The notes below the pieces were generated by a model, which was not told the origin of the DNA, ran no database searches, and saw only the letters and a program-made list of their open reading frames with translations. DNA of 55,512 nucleotides from Aeromicrobium sp. Root344 (GTDB taxonomy: Bacteria; Actinomycetota; Actinomycetes; Propionibacteriales; Nocardioidaceae). Made by a program: the position numbers and the translations under genes. Below, in pieces: positions 1-8,382 of this stretch; within the stretch, counting starts at the first letter, position 1, and each line of letters opens with the position of its first letter. The DNA lies in contig NZ_LMDH01000001.1 in the NCBI RefSeq assembly GCF_001425755.1, forward strand, positions 1,378,403 to 1,433,914. Reading direction: 5' to 3'.

Positions 1-101
1 TCGCGGTCGATCCCACGCCGCCGACGCCGACCCCCTCCAAGAAGCCGACGCCCACCAAGACGACCAAGTCGACGGCGTCCAACACGGCATGGCAGCGATG
101 A
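1..101 (+). CDS. C-terminal end of a PP2C-type Ser/Thr phosphatase (probable PstP), partial
   Basis: Only the last 32 codons are in the window, read in the frame starting at base 3 and ending at TGA 99-101. The visible tail is rich in Pro, Thr, Lys and Ser, with PTP and SKKP-type repeats and no domain. In actinobacteria the gene directly before rodA is usually pstP, the phosphatase that reverses PknB phosphorylation, and PstP often ends in such a low-complexity tail. The stop overlaps the rodA start as ATGA, which indicates one operon. The identification rests on position and tail composition only, because the catalytic domain lies outside the window. Confidence 0.5.
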   Translation, partial: AVDPTPPTPTPSKKPTPTKTTKSTASNTAWQR

Positions 102-1471
102 CCACACCCGCCTGGGTTCCTCGCAAGCGGCGGGGAGCCGAGTTCTTCCTGACCGTGCTCGCGGTGTTCATCGGCATCGCGGCCTACGCGTCGGTGGGTC
201 TCGGCGTCGAGGGCACCATCCCGGCCGACACCTACAAGCTCGGTGGCGCGCTCATCGTCGTCGCGATCGCGACGCACCTGATCGTCCGCAAGGTCGCGCC
301 CTACGCCGACCCCGTGCTGCTGCCGCTCGTCATCGCGCTCAACGGCCTGGGCCTCGCGATGATCTATCGCCTCGACCTCGGTCGCCGCCAGATCGATCCC
401 CAACGCGCCGCGTTCGCCAACTCCCAGCTCGTGTGGACCGCGGTCGGCATCGCCGCGTTCGCCGGCATCCTCATGCTCGTGCGCGACCACCGCCGCCTGC
501 AGACCCTGACCTACACGTTCGGCCTCGCCGCGATCGGCCTGCTGATCCTTCCGTTGCTGCCGCACTTCGGCCGTACGATCAACGGCGCGCGCATCTGGGT
601 CAACTTCGGACCGTTCAGCTTCCAGCCCGGCGAGGCGGCCAAAGTGTGCCTCGCGATCTTCTTCGCCGGCTACCTCGTCGTGAAGCGCGACGCGCTGGCC
701 CTCGCCGGCCGTCGCGTCATGGGCATCGACCTGCCGCGCGGCCGGGACCTCGGCCCGATCCTCGCCGGCTGGCTGATCAGCGTGGGCATCCTCGTGCTCC
801 AGCGCGACCTCGGCTCCTCGCTCCTGTTCTTCGGCCTGTTCGTCGTGATGCTCTACGTCGCGACCGAGCGTCCGGGCTGGCTCGTCGTCGGCGCCGTGCT
901 GTTCGGCGTCGGCGCCTATCTCGGCTACCTCGGGTTCGAGCACGTCCGCGTACGCTTCGACGCCTGGCTCGACCCGTTCGGCGACCCCGACCGCAACGGC
1001 CAGATCATCAACGGGCTGTTCGGCCTGGCGCACGGCGGCATCCTCGGACAAGGCTGGGGACAGGGCAGCCCGCAGTTGACGCCCTACTCGTTCTCGGACT
1101 TCATCGCCGCCTCGATGGGCGAGGAGCTCGGCCTGACGGGGCTCATGGCGATCATCGTGATCTACGGCCTCATCGTCGAGCGCGGCCTCCGCATCTCGCT
1201 GACCTGCCGCGACGCGTTCGGCAAGCTGCTGGCCGCCGGCCTCGCGTTCTCGTTCGCGCTCCAGGTCTTCGTCGTCGTTGGTGGCGTGACCCGGCTCATC
1301 CCGCTGACCGGTCTCACGACACCGTTCATGGCGCAGGGCGGCTCGTCCGTCGTCATGAACTGGGCCATCATCGGCCTCCTGCTGCGCATCAGCGACCAGA
1401 CCCGTCGACCCGCTCCCGAGATCTCCACGTTCGCCAGCGACGAGGAGACCCAGGTGGTGAAGCTGTCATGA
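98..1471 (+). CDS. rodA: RodA, SEDS-family peptidoglycan glycosyltransferase
   Basis: Polytopic membrane protein of 457 residues in the FtsW/RodA/SpoVE family. These enzymes polymerise lipid II into glycan strands together with a class B penicillin-binding protein. Visible family features are many hydrophobic segments, the NGARIWV and FQPGE stretch near residues 163-182, the LQRDLGSS loop near residue 235 that carries the conserved Asp, and the C-terminal MNWAIIGLLLR segment. I chose the ATG at 98 because it overlaps the upstream stop as ATGA; an in-frame ATG at 89 is the alternative. The stop overlaps the pbpA start (1468-1471), so the two partners are translationally coupled. A divisome FtsW is less likely given the pstP-rodA-pbpA-pknB order. 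Confidence 0.93.
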   Translation: MTTPAWVPRKRRGAEFFLTVLAVFIGIAAYASVGLGVEGTIPADTYKLGGALIVVAIATHLIVRKVAPYADPVLLPLVIALNGLGLAMIYRLDLGRRQIDPQRAAFANSQLVWTAVGIAAFAGILMLVRDHRRLQTLTYTFGLAAIGLLILPLLPHFGRTINGARIWVNFGPFSFQPGEAAKVCLAIFFAGYLVVKRDALALAGRRVMGIDLPRGRDLGPILAGWLISVGILVLQRDLGSSLLFFGLFVVMLYVATERPGWLVVGAVLFGVGAYLGYLGFEHVRVRFDAWLDPFGDPDRNGQIINGLFGLAHGGILGQGWGQGSPQLTPYSFSDFIAASMGEELGLTGLMAIIVIYGLIVERGLRISLTCRDAFGKLLAAGLAFSFALQVFVVVGGVTRLIPLTGLTTPFMAQGGSSVVMNWAIIGLLLRISDQTRRPAPEISTFASDEETQVVKLS

Positions 1472-2940
1472 ACCGCCCCATCCGCAACATCGCCATCGCG
1501 TGCCTCGTGCTGTTCGCGGCCCTGCTGATCAACATCAACTACGTGCAGTTCGTCGAGGCCGACGACCTCAACTCCAAGAACGGCAACAAGCGCGTCATCA
1601 ACGAGGAGTTCTCCCGCGCCCGCGGTGCGATCCTCGTCGACGGCAAGCCGATCGCCGAGAGCGTCAAGACCAAGGACGAGTACAAGTACCAGCGCCGCTA
1701 TCCCGACGGCGGGCTCTACGCGCCGATCACCGGCTACTTCTCGTACGTCTTCGGGCGCGGCGGCCTCGAGCAGTCCGAGAACGACGTGCTCTCCGGCAGC
1801 GACAACCGGTTGTTCGTCAACCGGGTCGTGGACCTGGTCTCCAACAAGCAGCCCAAGGGCGGCAGCGTCGAGCTGACGATCGACCCGCTCGCGCAGAAGG
1901 CGGCCGCCGAGGGACTCGAGCGGCTCGGCAAGAACACCAAGGGCGCCGTCGTCGCGCTCGACCCGCAGACCGGCGCGGTGCTGGCGATGGTGACCCAGCC
2001 GTCGTACGACCCCAACCGCCTCGCCAGCCATGACTTCACGGCGGTGCAGAAGTCGTGGAACTCGCTGACCAAGGACGAGGACCAGCCCATGACCAACCGG
2101 ACGACGCAGCAGACGCTGCCGCCCGGTTCGACGTTCAAGCTCGTCACGGCTGCCGCGGCGCTCGAGAACGGCGTCGTCGACAACATCGACGACGAGATCA
2201 AGGCCGGCTCGCGGCTGACGTTCCCGGGCATCCAGTACTCGCTGCCCAACGAGAACGGCGGCAACTGCGGCGGAGACCGCATCACGTTCGAGCAGGCGCT
2301 CAACGTGTCGTGCAACGTCGCCTTCGGCGCCCTCGCCGGCAAGATCGGCCAGGACAAGCTGGCTGAGCAGGCCGCCAAGTTCGGCTTCGACACCGACCCG
2401 ATCGAGGGCCTCGCCTCCAACGCCAGCCGGTTCACGGTCGGCGACAACAAGCTCGAGGCACCTCAGCTCGCGCAGTCCGGCATCGGCCAGTACGAGGTCG
2501 CCGCGACGCCGCTGCAGATGGCCATGGTCGCCGCAGGCATCGCCAACGGTGGCGACGTCATGAAGCCCTACGTCGTCAAGACCGTCCGCTCTCCCAACCT
2601 GCGGGTGCTCGAGCAGGCCAAGCCCGAGCGCCTCAGCCAGGCGATGAGCGGCTCCAACGCCGCCAAGCTCCGCGAGATGATGGTCAGCACCGTCACGAGG
2701 GGCACGGCGACCTCGGCGCAGATCCCCGGCGAGGACGTCGGCGCCAAGACCGGCACCGCACAGTCGACCCCCGACCGGCCGCCCTACGCCTGGTTCGTGT
2801 CGTTCGCCGGCGGCGACGACCCCAAGGTCGCGGTCGCGGTGCTCGTCGAGTCCAGCGACACGGCCCGCGACGAGATCGCCGGTGGCCGGCTGGCCGGTCC
2901 GATCGCGAAGTCCGTCATGGAAGCAGTGCTGGGCAAATGA
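1468..2940 (+). CDS. pbpA: PbpA, class B penicillin-binding protein (D,D-transpeptidase)
   Basis: 490 residues: one N-terminal membrane anchor (about residues 6-27), an extracytoplasmic dimerisation region and a C-terminal transpeptidase domain. It cross-links peptidoglycan together with RodA. The active-site motifs are all present: STFK near residue 221 (nucleophile Ser), SCN near 281 (SxN motif) and KTGTA near 427. The ATG at 1468 overlaps the rodA stop. The length fits actinobacterial PbpA proteins of about 490 residues. In mycobacteria pknA follows pbpA; here a 103-bp gap leads directly to pknB. Confidence 0.95.
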   Translation: MNRPIRNIAIACLVLFAALLININYVQFVEADDLNSKNGNKRVINEEFSRARGAILVDGKPIAESVKTKDEYKYQRRYPDGGLYAPITGYFSYVFGRGGLEQSENDVLSGSDNRLFVNRVVDLVSNKQPKGGSVELTIDPLAQKAAAEGLERLGKNTKGAVVALDPQTGAVLAMVTQPSYDPNRLASHDFTAVQKSWNSLTKDEDQPMTNRTTQQTLPPGSTFKLVTAAAALENGVVDNIDDEIKAGSRLTFPGIQYSLPNENGGNCGGDRITFEQALNVSCNVAFGALAGKIGQDKLAEQAAKFGFDTDPIEGLASNASRFTVGDNKLEAPQLAQSGIGQYEVAATPLQMAMVAAGIANGGDVMKPYVVKTVRSPNLRVLEQAKPERLSQAMSGSNAAKLREMMVSTVTRGTATSAQIPGEDVGAKTGTAQSTPDRPPYAWFVSFAGGDDPKVAVAVLVESSDTARDEIAGGRLAGPIAKSVMEAVLGK

Positions 2941-3043
2941 CGTACGAATCCGTTGAGTCCGCACTCGAGCTTGGCGACAGTGTGCCCATGGCCAGGTCTC
3001 GACACCACGACCCGCTCACACCCACGTCTGGGAGACTGACACC

Positions 3044-4831
3044 ATGACCGAATCCGGCGACGAGACCATACGCCTGGGCGACCGCTACGAGCTCGGCGGC
3101 CTGCTCGGACGCGGTGGCATGGCCGATGTCCGCGTCGGCCGCGACCTGCGCCTCGGCCGTACCGTCGCGGTCAAGCAGCTCCGTGGCGACCTCGCCGCTG
3201 ACGACACGTTCCAGGCGCGCTTCCGGCGCGAGGCCCAGTCGTCGGCCGCCCTCAACCACCCGTCGATCGTCGCGGTCTACGACACCGGCGAGTCGATCGA
3301 CAAGCACGGCAGCCACGTGCCCTACATCGTCATGGAGTACGTCGAGGGCCAGACGTTGCGCGACATCCTGCGCGGCGCCGAGAACGGTCGCAAGATCCTG
3401 CCCGAGCGCGCCCTGTCGATCACCGCCGACGTCCTGAGCGCGCTCGACTACAGTCACCGCTCCGGCATCATCCACCGCGACATCAAGCCCGCCAACGTCA
3501 TGCTGACGCCGTCGGGGCAGGTCAAGGTCATGGACTTCGGCATCGCCCGCGCGATCGCCGACACCTCGTCGGCCATGACGCAGACTGCTGCTGTCATCGG
3601 CACGGCTCAGTACCTGTCGCCCGAGCAGGCGCGCGGTGAGACCGTCGACGCCCGCAGCGACATCTACTCCACCGGCTGCCTCCTTTACGAGCTGCTGACC
3701 GGTCGGCCCCCGTTCGTGGGCGACAGCCCCGTGTCGGTGGCCTACCAGCACGTACGCGAGGAGGCCCGGCCCCCGTCGCAGCTCAACCCCGACGTCAGCG
3801 CCGCGATCGACAACATCGTCGCCAAGTCGCTCGCCAAGCGGGTCGAGGACCGCTATCAAAGCGCCGCCGACATGCGCAAGGACATCGAGCGTGTGCTCGC
3901 CGGCCAGGCCGTCGAGGCGCCGACCGCCGCCACCGCCGTCGTGAGCGGAGCCACCGCCGTCGCGCCGGCCGCACCGGTCCTCCCGGTCGCTGGCGGTGCC
4001 CGCCGCGCCGAGCCCGACCCCGACGACGAAGAGCCCGAGAGCCGGGCCAAGTGGTGGATCATCGGCGCGATCGCCGTGCTGCTGCTCGCCGGCATCGCCT
4101 TCGCGATCTGGAAGGCCACGGATTCACCTGCCGCGCCGATCCAGGTCACCGTCCCTGATGTGGCCGGCAAGGACGTCGACACCGCGACCCGTGCGCTCGA
4201 GAACAAGAAGTTCATCGTCAGCAGCAAGACCGAGACGCAGGCCAGCAGCGACGTCGACAAGGGGCTCGTCATCGAGACCGACCCGCCCGCGGGCGAGAAG
4301 CGTGACGAGGGCAGCACCGTCACCCTCATCGTGAGCGAGGGACCCAAGCAGGTCGCGATGCCCGACGTGCGGCAGCTGCAGTTCAAGGTCGCCAAGGAGC
4401 AGCTCGAGAACGGCGAGGGCAAGTTCAAGGTCAAGCGCGAGTGGGTCGACAACAGTGCCGACCGCGGCGTCGTCATCAACAGCACGCCGCTGGTCAACGC
4501 CCTGGTCGACGTCGGCTCCGAGGTCACGCTGTTCGTCTCCAAGGGTGAGGTCACGATCCCCAACGTGGTCGGCCAGGACATCGACGCGGCGACCAAGGCC
4601 CTGGAGGACCTCGGGCTCAAGGTCACGACCAAGGACGACCCAGCCGCCCAGGCGCCGGACGGCCAGGTGACCGCGCAGAACCCCGGTCCCGACACCAAGG
4701 TGCCGCCGGGCACGACGATCGTGCTGACGGTCTCGGCCAACCCGGGTCAGGACACCGACCCTGCCGACGCCGACGGCACTGATGGCGGAAACGGAGTGCT
4801 CGGCGTCGAGGCCGACGGCGCTGACGGCTAG
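3044..4831 (+). CDS. pknB: PknB, transmembrane Ser/Thr protein kinase with PASTA domains
   Basis: 595 residues. The Hanks-type kinase domain (about residues 10-275) has the glycine loop GRGGMADV, the VAVK lysine at residue 44, HRDIKPAN near 147 and DFG near 165. A charged linker, one membrane segment (about 336-356) and three PASTA repeats (about 365-570) follow; the PASTA repeats sense muropeptides or lipid II outside the cell. Mycobacterial PknB has four PASTA repeats. The tail is Asp/Gly-rich. GGGAG lies shortly before the chosen ATG. The kinase regulates growth and wall synthesis and is the expected partner of the upstream phosphatase. Its TAG stop shares a CTAG with the stop of the convergent DUF881 gene. 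Confidence 0.95.
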   Translation: MTESGDETIRLGDRYELGGLLGRGGMADVRVGRDLRLGRTVAVKQLRGDLAADDTFQARFRREAQSSAALNHPSIVAVYDTGESIDKHGSHVPYIVMEYVEGQTLRDILRGAENGRKILPERALSITADVLSALDYSHRSGIIHRDIKPANVMLTPSGQVKVMDFGIARAIADTSSAMTQTAAVIGTAQYLSPEQARGETVDARSDIYSTGCLLYELLTGRPPFVGDSPVSVAYQHVREEARPPSQLNPDVSAAIDNIVAKSLAKRVEDRYQSAADMRKDIERVLAGQAVEAPTAATAVVSGATAVAPAAPVLPVAGGARRAEPDPDDEEPESRAKWWIIGAIAVLLLAGIAFAIWKATDSPAAPIQVTVPDVAGKDVDTATRALENKKFIVSSKTETQASSDVDKGLVIETDPPAGEKRDEGSTVTLIVSEGPKQVAMPDVRQLQFKVAKEQLENGEGKFKVKREWVDNSADRGVVINSTPLVNALVDVGSEVTLFVSKGEVTIPNVVGQDIDAATKALEDLGLKVTTKDDPAAQAPDGQVTAQNPGPDTKVPPGTTIVLTVSANPGQDTDPADADGTDGGNGVLGVEADGADG

Positions 4832-5565
4832 TCGGTGGCCTTGGCGTAGCTGAGGCTGACGGTCCCGGCGTAGGCCGGGGCCTTGACGTTGTCGACGTCC
4901 TCGATGTCGAGGCCGAGCTGGTAGCGCGGGTCGGCGGCGTACTGCGCGTACGAGGTCGTGGCCGACGACGTGGCGATCGCGCTGTTCATCGTGCCGACGT
5001 CACCGATCGCCTCGATGACGTAGGGCGGGAAGTAGGGCACACCGTCCAGCACGACGGTCGCGCCGACGCACTTGATGCCGGTCGTCGAGATCAGCCTTTG
5101 GCCCTGGAGCGTGACGGCCTCGGCGCCGCCCGCCCACAACGCGTTGACGTAGGCCTGGATGTCCTGCTGGTGGACCAGCAGCACCTTGGGGTCGGTGCCG
5201 TCGGGCGGCTTGACCCCCGGCGGAGCGTCGTCGAGCGTCACTCGGATGCCGGGACCCTCCAGCGCCGTGAGACCCGTCGGCTCCTCGAGCGCCTTGGCGC
5301 GCGCCCTGAGCTTCTTGACGGTGGCACTGGAGACGCTGGCCGAGAGGTCCTCGATGTCGGCGCGCAGGTGGCGGGCATCGGAGCGGCGTTCGTCGATCCG
5401 CTGGGCGCGTTCCTGGGCCAGTGAGGCCGGGTCTCCGCCGGCCGGCCGGAGGTCGCCGCCGTTGGCGCTGACCTTCCCTGCCGCGAACAACAGCCCGATG
5501 AAGACGAAGATCGCCAGCACGGCAACGGGTCGACTCTGGCGTGCGTGGCTCCCCGCCTTCGCCAT
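4828..5565 (-). CDS. DUF881 family membrane-anchored protein
   Basis: 245 residues, with one N-terminal membrane segment (about residues 13-33), a helical, probably coiled-coil, stretch (about 45-95) and a C-terminal DUF881 domain with GPGIRVTLDD, DIQAYVNALWAGGAEAV and the GTVSLSYA end. DUF881 proteins are commonly encoded beside crgA near actinobacterial origins; their molecular function is not established and a cell-division or envelope role is only suggested by location. AGAGGAG lies before the ATG. It is divergent from crgA with 85 bp between the starts. It ends in a CTAG shared with the pknB stop, so there is no room for a terminator between the two genes. Confidence 0.85.
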   Translation of the reverse strand: MAKAGSHARQSRPVAVLAIFVFIGLLFAAGKVSANGGDLRPAGGDPASLAQERAQRIDERRSDARHLRADIEDLSASVSSATVKKLRARAKALEEPTGLTALEGPGIRVTLDDAPPGVKPPDGTDPKVLLVHQQDIQAYVNALWAGGAEAVTLQGQRLISTTGIKCVGATVVLDGVPYFPPYVIEAIGDVGTMNSAIATSSATTSYAQYAADPRYQLGLDIEDVDNVKAPAYAGTVSLSYAKATD

Positions 5566-5650
5566 GCCGAACTCCTCTTCAGTCGATGGCCTAGGCTATC
5601 CGAGAGCACCTACCGATGCGGCCCTGCCGCAGCAACCATCCGGAGACGTC

Positions 5651-5896
5651 GTGGCGAAAGACAAGGCCCCCAAGGCACCGAAAGCCCAGAAGATCGGCAA
5701 CCGCTGGGCAGGTCCCGCGATGGTCACCTCGGCGCTCATCGGGCTGGTCTGGATCGTCGTCTTCTACACGCTGAGCAACCAGACGATCGACTACCCGTCG
5801 TGGCTGCAGTGGTACGACGACCTCAACAGCTGGAACCTCGTCATCGGCATGGGCTTCATCGTGGCGGCCTTCGGCTTCGCGATGAAGTGGGAGTGA
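5651..5896 (+). CDS. crgA: CrgA, cell division inhibitor/regulator
   Basis: 81-residue protein with a basic, Lys/Pro/Ala-rich cytoplasmic N-terminus and two membrane helices (about residues 22-44 and 57-77), ending in KWE. CrgA acts at the septum, interacting with FtsZ, FtsI and FtsQ in mycobacteria and affecting septation in Streptomyces. I chose the GTG at 5651 because GGAG lies 5 bases upstream and the translation then matches the family length; the longer open frame upstream runs antisense to DUF881. Its position next to DUF881 and close to pknB is typical. Confidence 0.93.
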   Translation: MAKDKAPKAPKAQKIGNRWAGPAMVTSALIGLVWIVVFYTLSNQTIDYPSWLQWYDDLNSWNLVIGMGFIVAAFGFAMKWE

Positions 5897-5911
5897 GTTA
5901 CACCGTTGTAG

Positions 5912-5974
5912 TTATCCACACCTGTGTGCACAGCTGTTGATAATCACACCGCTGTCATTCACATCTGTGGACTA
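5912..5974. promoter_or_regulatory. Cluster of three DnaA boxes between convergent genes
   Basis: Within 63 bp there is a perfect TTATCCACA (5912-5920), TGTTGATAA (5935-5943, reverse box with one mismatch) and TGTGGACTA (5966-5974, reverse box, one mismatch to TTGTCCACA). The stretch lies between the stops of crgA and the rhomboid gene, so no promoter is expected here. It may titrate DnaA; that is inference. Confidence 0.6.
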
Positions 5975-6835
5975 ACCGGTGAGCTGATTCGTCCTCAGGA
6001 CCACGGCGATGACGATCCCGGCCCACAGCGCCACCATCGCCCCCGCTTGCACCAGGGTCCGGCGGTCGCGCGGGGCGTACGCGAAGACGACCCCCAGCAG
6101 GCAGCCGAAGACGAACCCCCCGAGGTGTCCCTGCCAGCTGATGTTGCCCTGCGTGCTGATGAAGGCGTTGATGCCCAGCAGCACCAGGAGCGTCGAGACG
6201 TCCTGCTTGGCCTTGAGCATCAGGATCAGTGCCATGCCGAACAGGCCGAAGATCGCCCCGGAGGCGCCGATCGTCAGCGTTCCCGGCCCCGACAGCCAGT
6301 AGACGAACACTGACGCGCCGACCGACATCGTCAGGTAGGCGGCGATGAATCGCACACGTCCGAGCGCGCGCTCCACGAACGGACCGAACAGATACAGGGC
6401 GTACATGTTGAAGGCGATGTGGAGGACGTTCTCGTGCAGGAACGCCGAGGTCAGGAGTCGCCAGTAGGCCCCGTCGGAGACGCCCTTGAGCACCTCACCG
6501 TCGAGGTTGAACCTCGACTCGGCCAGCATGGCTCCGTGCTGGAACACGCTGCCGTCCGTGCCGCCGGTCGCCAACGTCAGCAGGTAGGCCGCGACGTTGA
6601 TCGCGATCAGCACCATCGACACGGTTCCGACATTGGTGGAGACCAGGCCGCCGGCCATCGTCCGGGGAGCGCGTACGGACTTGGCTCCCTCGGCGATGCA
6701 CGACGGACACTGGAACCCCACCGACGCGTCGTTCATGCACTCCGGACAGATCAGCCGCTCACAGCGCTGGCACGAGATGTAGGCCTCGCGGTCAGGGTGC
6801 CGGTAGCAGCGATAGTCCGAAGCGGGAAGGTTCAC
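5972..6835 (-). CDS. Rhomboid-family intramembrane serine protease with N-terminal zinc-binding domain
   Basis: 287 residues. The first 55 or so form a Cys/His-rich B-box-like zinc finger (CYRHPDREAYISCQRC, ERLICPEC and CPSC). Six or more membrane helices follow, with the rhomboid catalytic pair: GASGAIFGLFG (Ser near residue 193) and the HLGGFVFG helix (His near 237). Rhomboids cut membrane proteins within the bilayer; the substrate cannot be inferred from the sequence. The start overlaps the stop of the upstream cyclophilin gene by four bases, so the two are co-transcribed and probably coupled. The architecture is common in actinobacteria. Confidence 0.92.
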   Translation of the reverse strand: MNLPASDYRCYRHPDREAYISCQRCERLICPECMNDASVGFQCPSCIAEGAKSVRAPRTMAGGLVSTNVGTVSMVLIAINVAAYLLTLATGGTDGSVFQHGAMLAESRFNLDGEVLKGVSDGAYWRLLTSAFLHENVLHIAFNMYALYLFGPFVERALGRVRFIAAYLTMSVGASVFVYWLSGPGTLTIGASGAIFGLFGMALILMLKAKQDVSTLLVLLGINAFISTQGNISWQGHLGGFVFGCLLGVVFAYAPRDRRTLVQAGAMVALWAGIVIAVVLRTNQLTG

Positions 6836-7362
6836 GCCTCGCGTCGCTCGATCGTCAGCTTCTCGATGACGACCGGCTCGATCGGACGGTCGAAACCGTC
6901 GGTCGCCGCGGCGCCGATCGCGTCGACGACAGCCTTGCTGCCGGCATCGACGACCTCACCGAAGATCGTGTGCTTGCGGTTGAGCCAGTCGGTCGGCACG
7001 AGCGTGATGAAGAACTGCGAGCCGTTGGTGCCGGGTCCGGCGTTGGCCATCGCGAGCAGGTAGGGCTTGTTGAACTGCAGGTCCGGGTGGAACTCGTCCT
7101 CGAACTCGTAGCCGGGACCGCCGGTGCCGGTGCCGAGCGGGTCGCCGCCCTGGAGCATGAAGTTGGGGATGATGCGGTGGAACCCGAGACCGTCGTAGAA
7201 CGGCTTGTTCGAGATCTGGCCGGTGGCCGGGTCGATCCAGTCCTTGGTGCCCTCGGCGAGGCCGACGAAGTTGTCGACGGTCTTGGGAGCGTGGTTGGGG
7301 AAGAGCTCCACGACGATGGCGCCGTGGTTGGTCGTGAAGGTCGCGATGAGCTGCGAGGCCAC
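6832..7362 (-). CDS. Cyclophilin-type peptidyl-prolyl cis-trans isomerase
   Basis: 176 residues making a single cyclophilin domain with no signal peptide, so probably cytoplasmic. Core signatures are visible: FYDGLGFHRIIPNFMLQGGD (catalytic Arg in FHR), MANAGPGTNGSQFFIT and the TIFGEVVDAG segment. It speeds isomerisation of X-Pro bonds during folding. GGAAT and AAGGAATT purine-rich sequence precedes the ATG. It is the first gene of a two-gene operon with the rhomboid protease (four-base overlap), as at the mycobacterial ppiA locus near the origin. Confidence 0.93.
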   Translation of the reverse strand: MASQLIATFTTNHGAIVVELFPNHAPKTVDNFVGLAEGTKDWIDPATGQISNKPFYDGLGFHRIIPNFMLQGGDPLGTGTGGPGYEFEDEFHPDLQFNKPYLLAMANAGPGTNGSQFFITLVPTDWLNRKHTIFGEVVDAGSKAVVDAIGAAATDGFDRPIEPVVIEKLTIERREA

Positions 7363-7468
7363 AGGGAATTCCTTTCGGTTGCTGCGCCCATCTTTTCATG
7401 AGTGACCAAGACCGACAGGACGGCGGGCGGGTGGGATCGCCGGGGATGTGAGGGCTATCGTGACCCGC

Positions 7469-7606
7469 ATGTCGAAGTCGGAGAAGAGACACCCCGTCCG
7501 GAAGTTCTTCCTGTTCACCTTGATCGCCGGCGCCGTGGTGGCGGTGCGCAACGCCGTCGCCGACAAGGGCGGCTCGTACGACCCGAACGACTCCGCACCG
7601 CGCTGA
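7469..7606 (+). CDS. Small single-pass membrane protein (45 residues), unknown function
   Basis: The translation begins MSKSEKRHPVRKFF: a basic N-terminus, one hydrophobic stretch (about residues 12-29), then a polar tail GGSYDPNDSAPR. A -10-like TATCGT sits at 7456-7461, seven bases before the ATG, which would fit a leaderless or nearly leaderless transcript; an in-frame GTG at 7460 is the alternative start. Its TGA overlaps the ATG of the next gene (TGATG), so it may be translationally coupled to the enoyl-CoA hydratase. I do not recognise the family. The reading frame ends exactly at the next start and has normal codon use, which supports it as a gene. Confidence 0.55.
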   Translation: MSKSEKRHPVRKFFLFTLIAGAVVAVRNAVADKGGSYDPNDSAPR

Positions 7607-8382
7607 TGCCGGCCGCTGTCACACGTACCGACGACGGCATCGCCGTCCTCACCTTCAGCGCACCCCCGGTCAACCTCTACTCCCTCGAGCTGCACGACGA
7701 GCTCGACCGGGCTCTCGACGAGGTCGAGGCCGCACCGCCCCGGGCGCTCCTGATCCGCGCCGAGGGCAAGATCGTCTCCGGCGGCGTCGATGTGTCCCAG
7801 TTCCACGCCCGCAAGACCAAGGCCGAGACCCAGCAGCTGTACGACCGGATGCTCGAGCTGCCGAACCGCGTCGACGCGCTGTCCTTCCCGACGGTGTTCG
7901 CGGCGCACGCGCTGACGCTGACCTGGGCGTTCGAGGTCGCGCTCGCGTGCGACCTCGTCCTCGCGACGGACAAGGCGAGGTTCGGACTGGTCGAACGCGT
8001 CATCGGGCTGACCCCGACGATGGGTGGCACGCAGCGCCTCGCCGCCCGGGCCGGAGTCGGTCGCGCCAAGGAGCTCGTGTTCACCGGTGACCTCTACGAC
8101 GCTGCCACGCTCGAGCGGTGGAACGTCGTCAACCGGGTGCTGCCCGTCGACGGATTCGACGACGCGGTCCTGGCGTTCGTCGCGCACCTCGCGGCCGGCC
8201 CGACCATGGCGTTCGCCGCCGCCAAGGACATCCTGCGGCACTTCGAGACCGGCGGAGTTCCTCAGGCGAACGCGCACGTCACGGCGATCGCCGCCGAGCT
8301 GTTCGACACGCAGGACCTGCAGGACGGCATGGAGTCGTTCCTCCGCGACGGTCCGGGCAAGGCCACCTTCACCGGTCGCTAG
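7606..8382 (+). CDS. Enoyl-CoA hydratase/isomerase family protein
   Basis: 258 residues of the crotonase fold. The oxyanion-hole stretch reads IVSGGVDVSQF, the second glycine region reads LTWAFEVALACD with a Glu at the catalytic position, and LVERVIGLTPTMGGTQRL keeps the second Glu and the GGTQRL signature. Hydration of 2-enoyl-CoA is therefore possible, but isomerase or hydrolase members share the fold and the substrate is unknown. The usual GGG before the first Glu is replaced by LTW. The ATG overlaps the stop of the small upstream gene. The TAG stop shares a CTAG with the convergent DUF3817 gene. Confidence 0.85.
   Translation: MPAAVTRTDDGIAVLTFSAPPVNLYSLELHDELDRALDEVEAAPPRALLIRAEGKIVSGGVDVSQFHARKTKAETQQLYDRMLELPNRVDALSFPTVFAAHALTLTWAFEVALACDLVLATDKARFGLVERVIGLTPTMGGTQRLAARAGVGRAKELVFTGDLYDAATLERWNVVNRVLPVDGFDDAVLAFVAHLAAGPTMAFAAAKDILRHFETGGVPQANAHVTAIAAELFDTQDLQDGMESFLRDGPGKATFTGR

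Noticed and set aside
433..2940. 835-residue open frame covering the end of rodA and all of pbpA
   Set aside because: Only the part after the ATG at 1468 is coding. The upstream part is an Arg/Pro-rich shadow of rodA in another frame.
1162..2964. 600-residue open frame antisense to pbpA
   Set aside because: Low-complexity Arg/Gly/Val/Asp sequence typical of antisense frames in high-GC genes.
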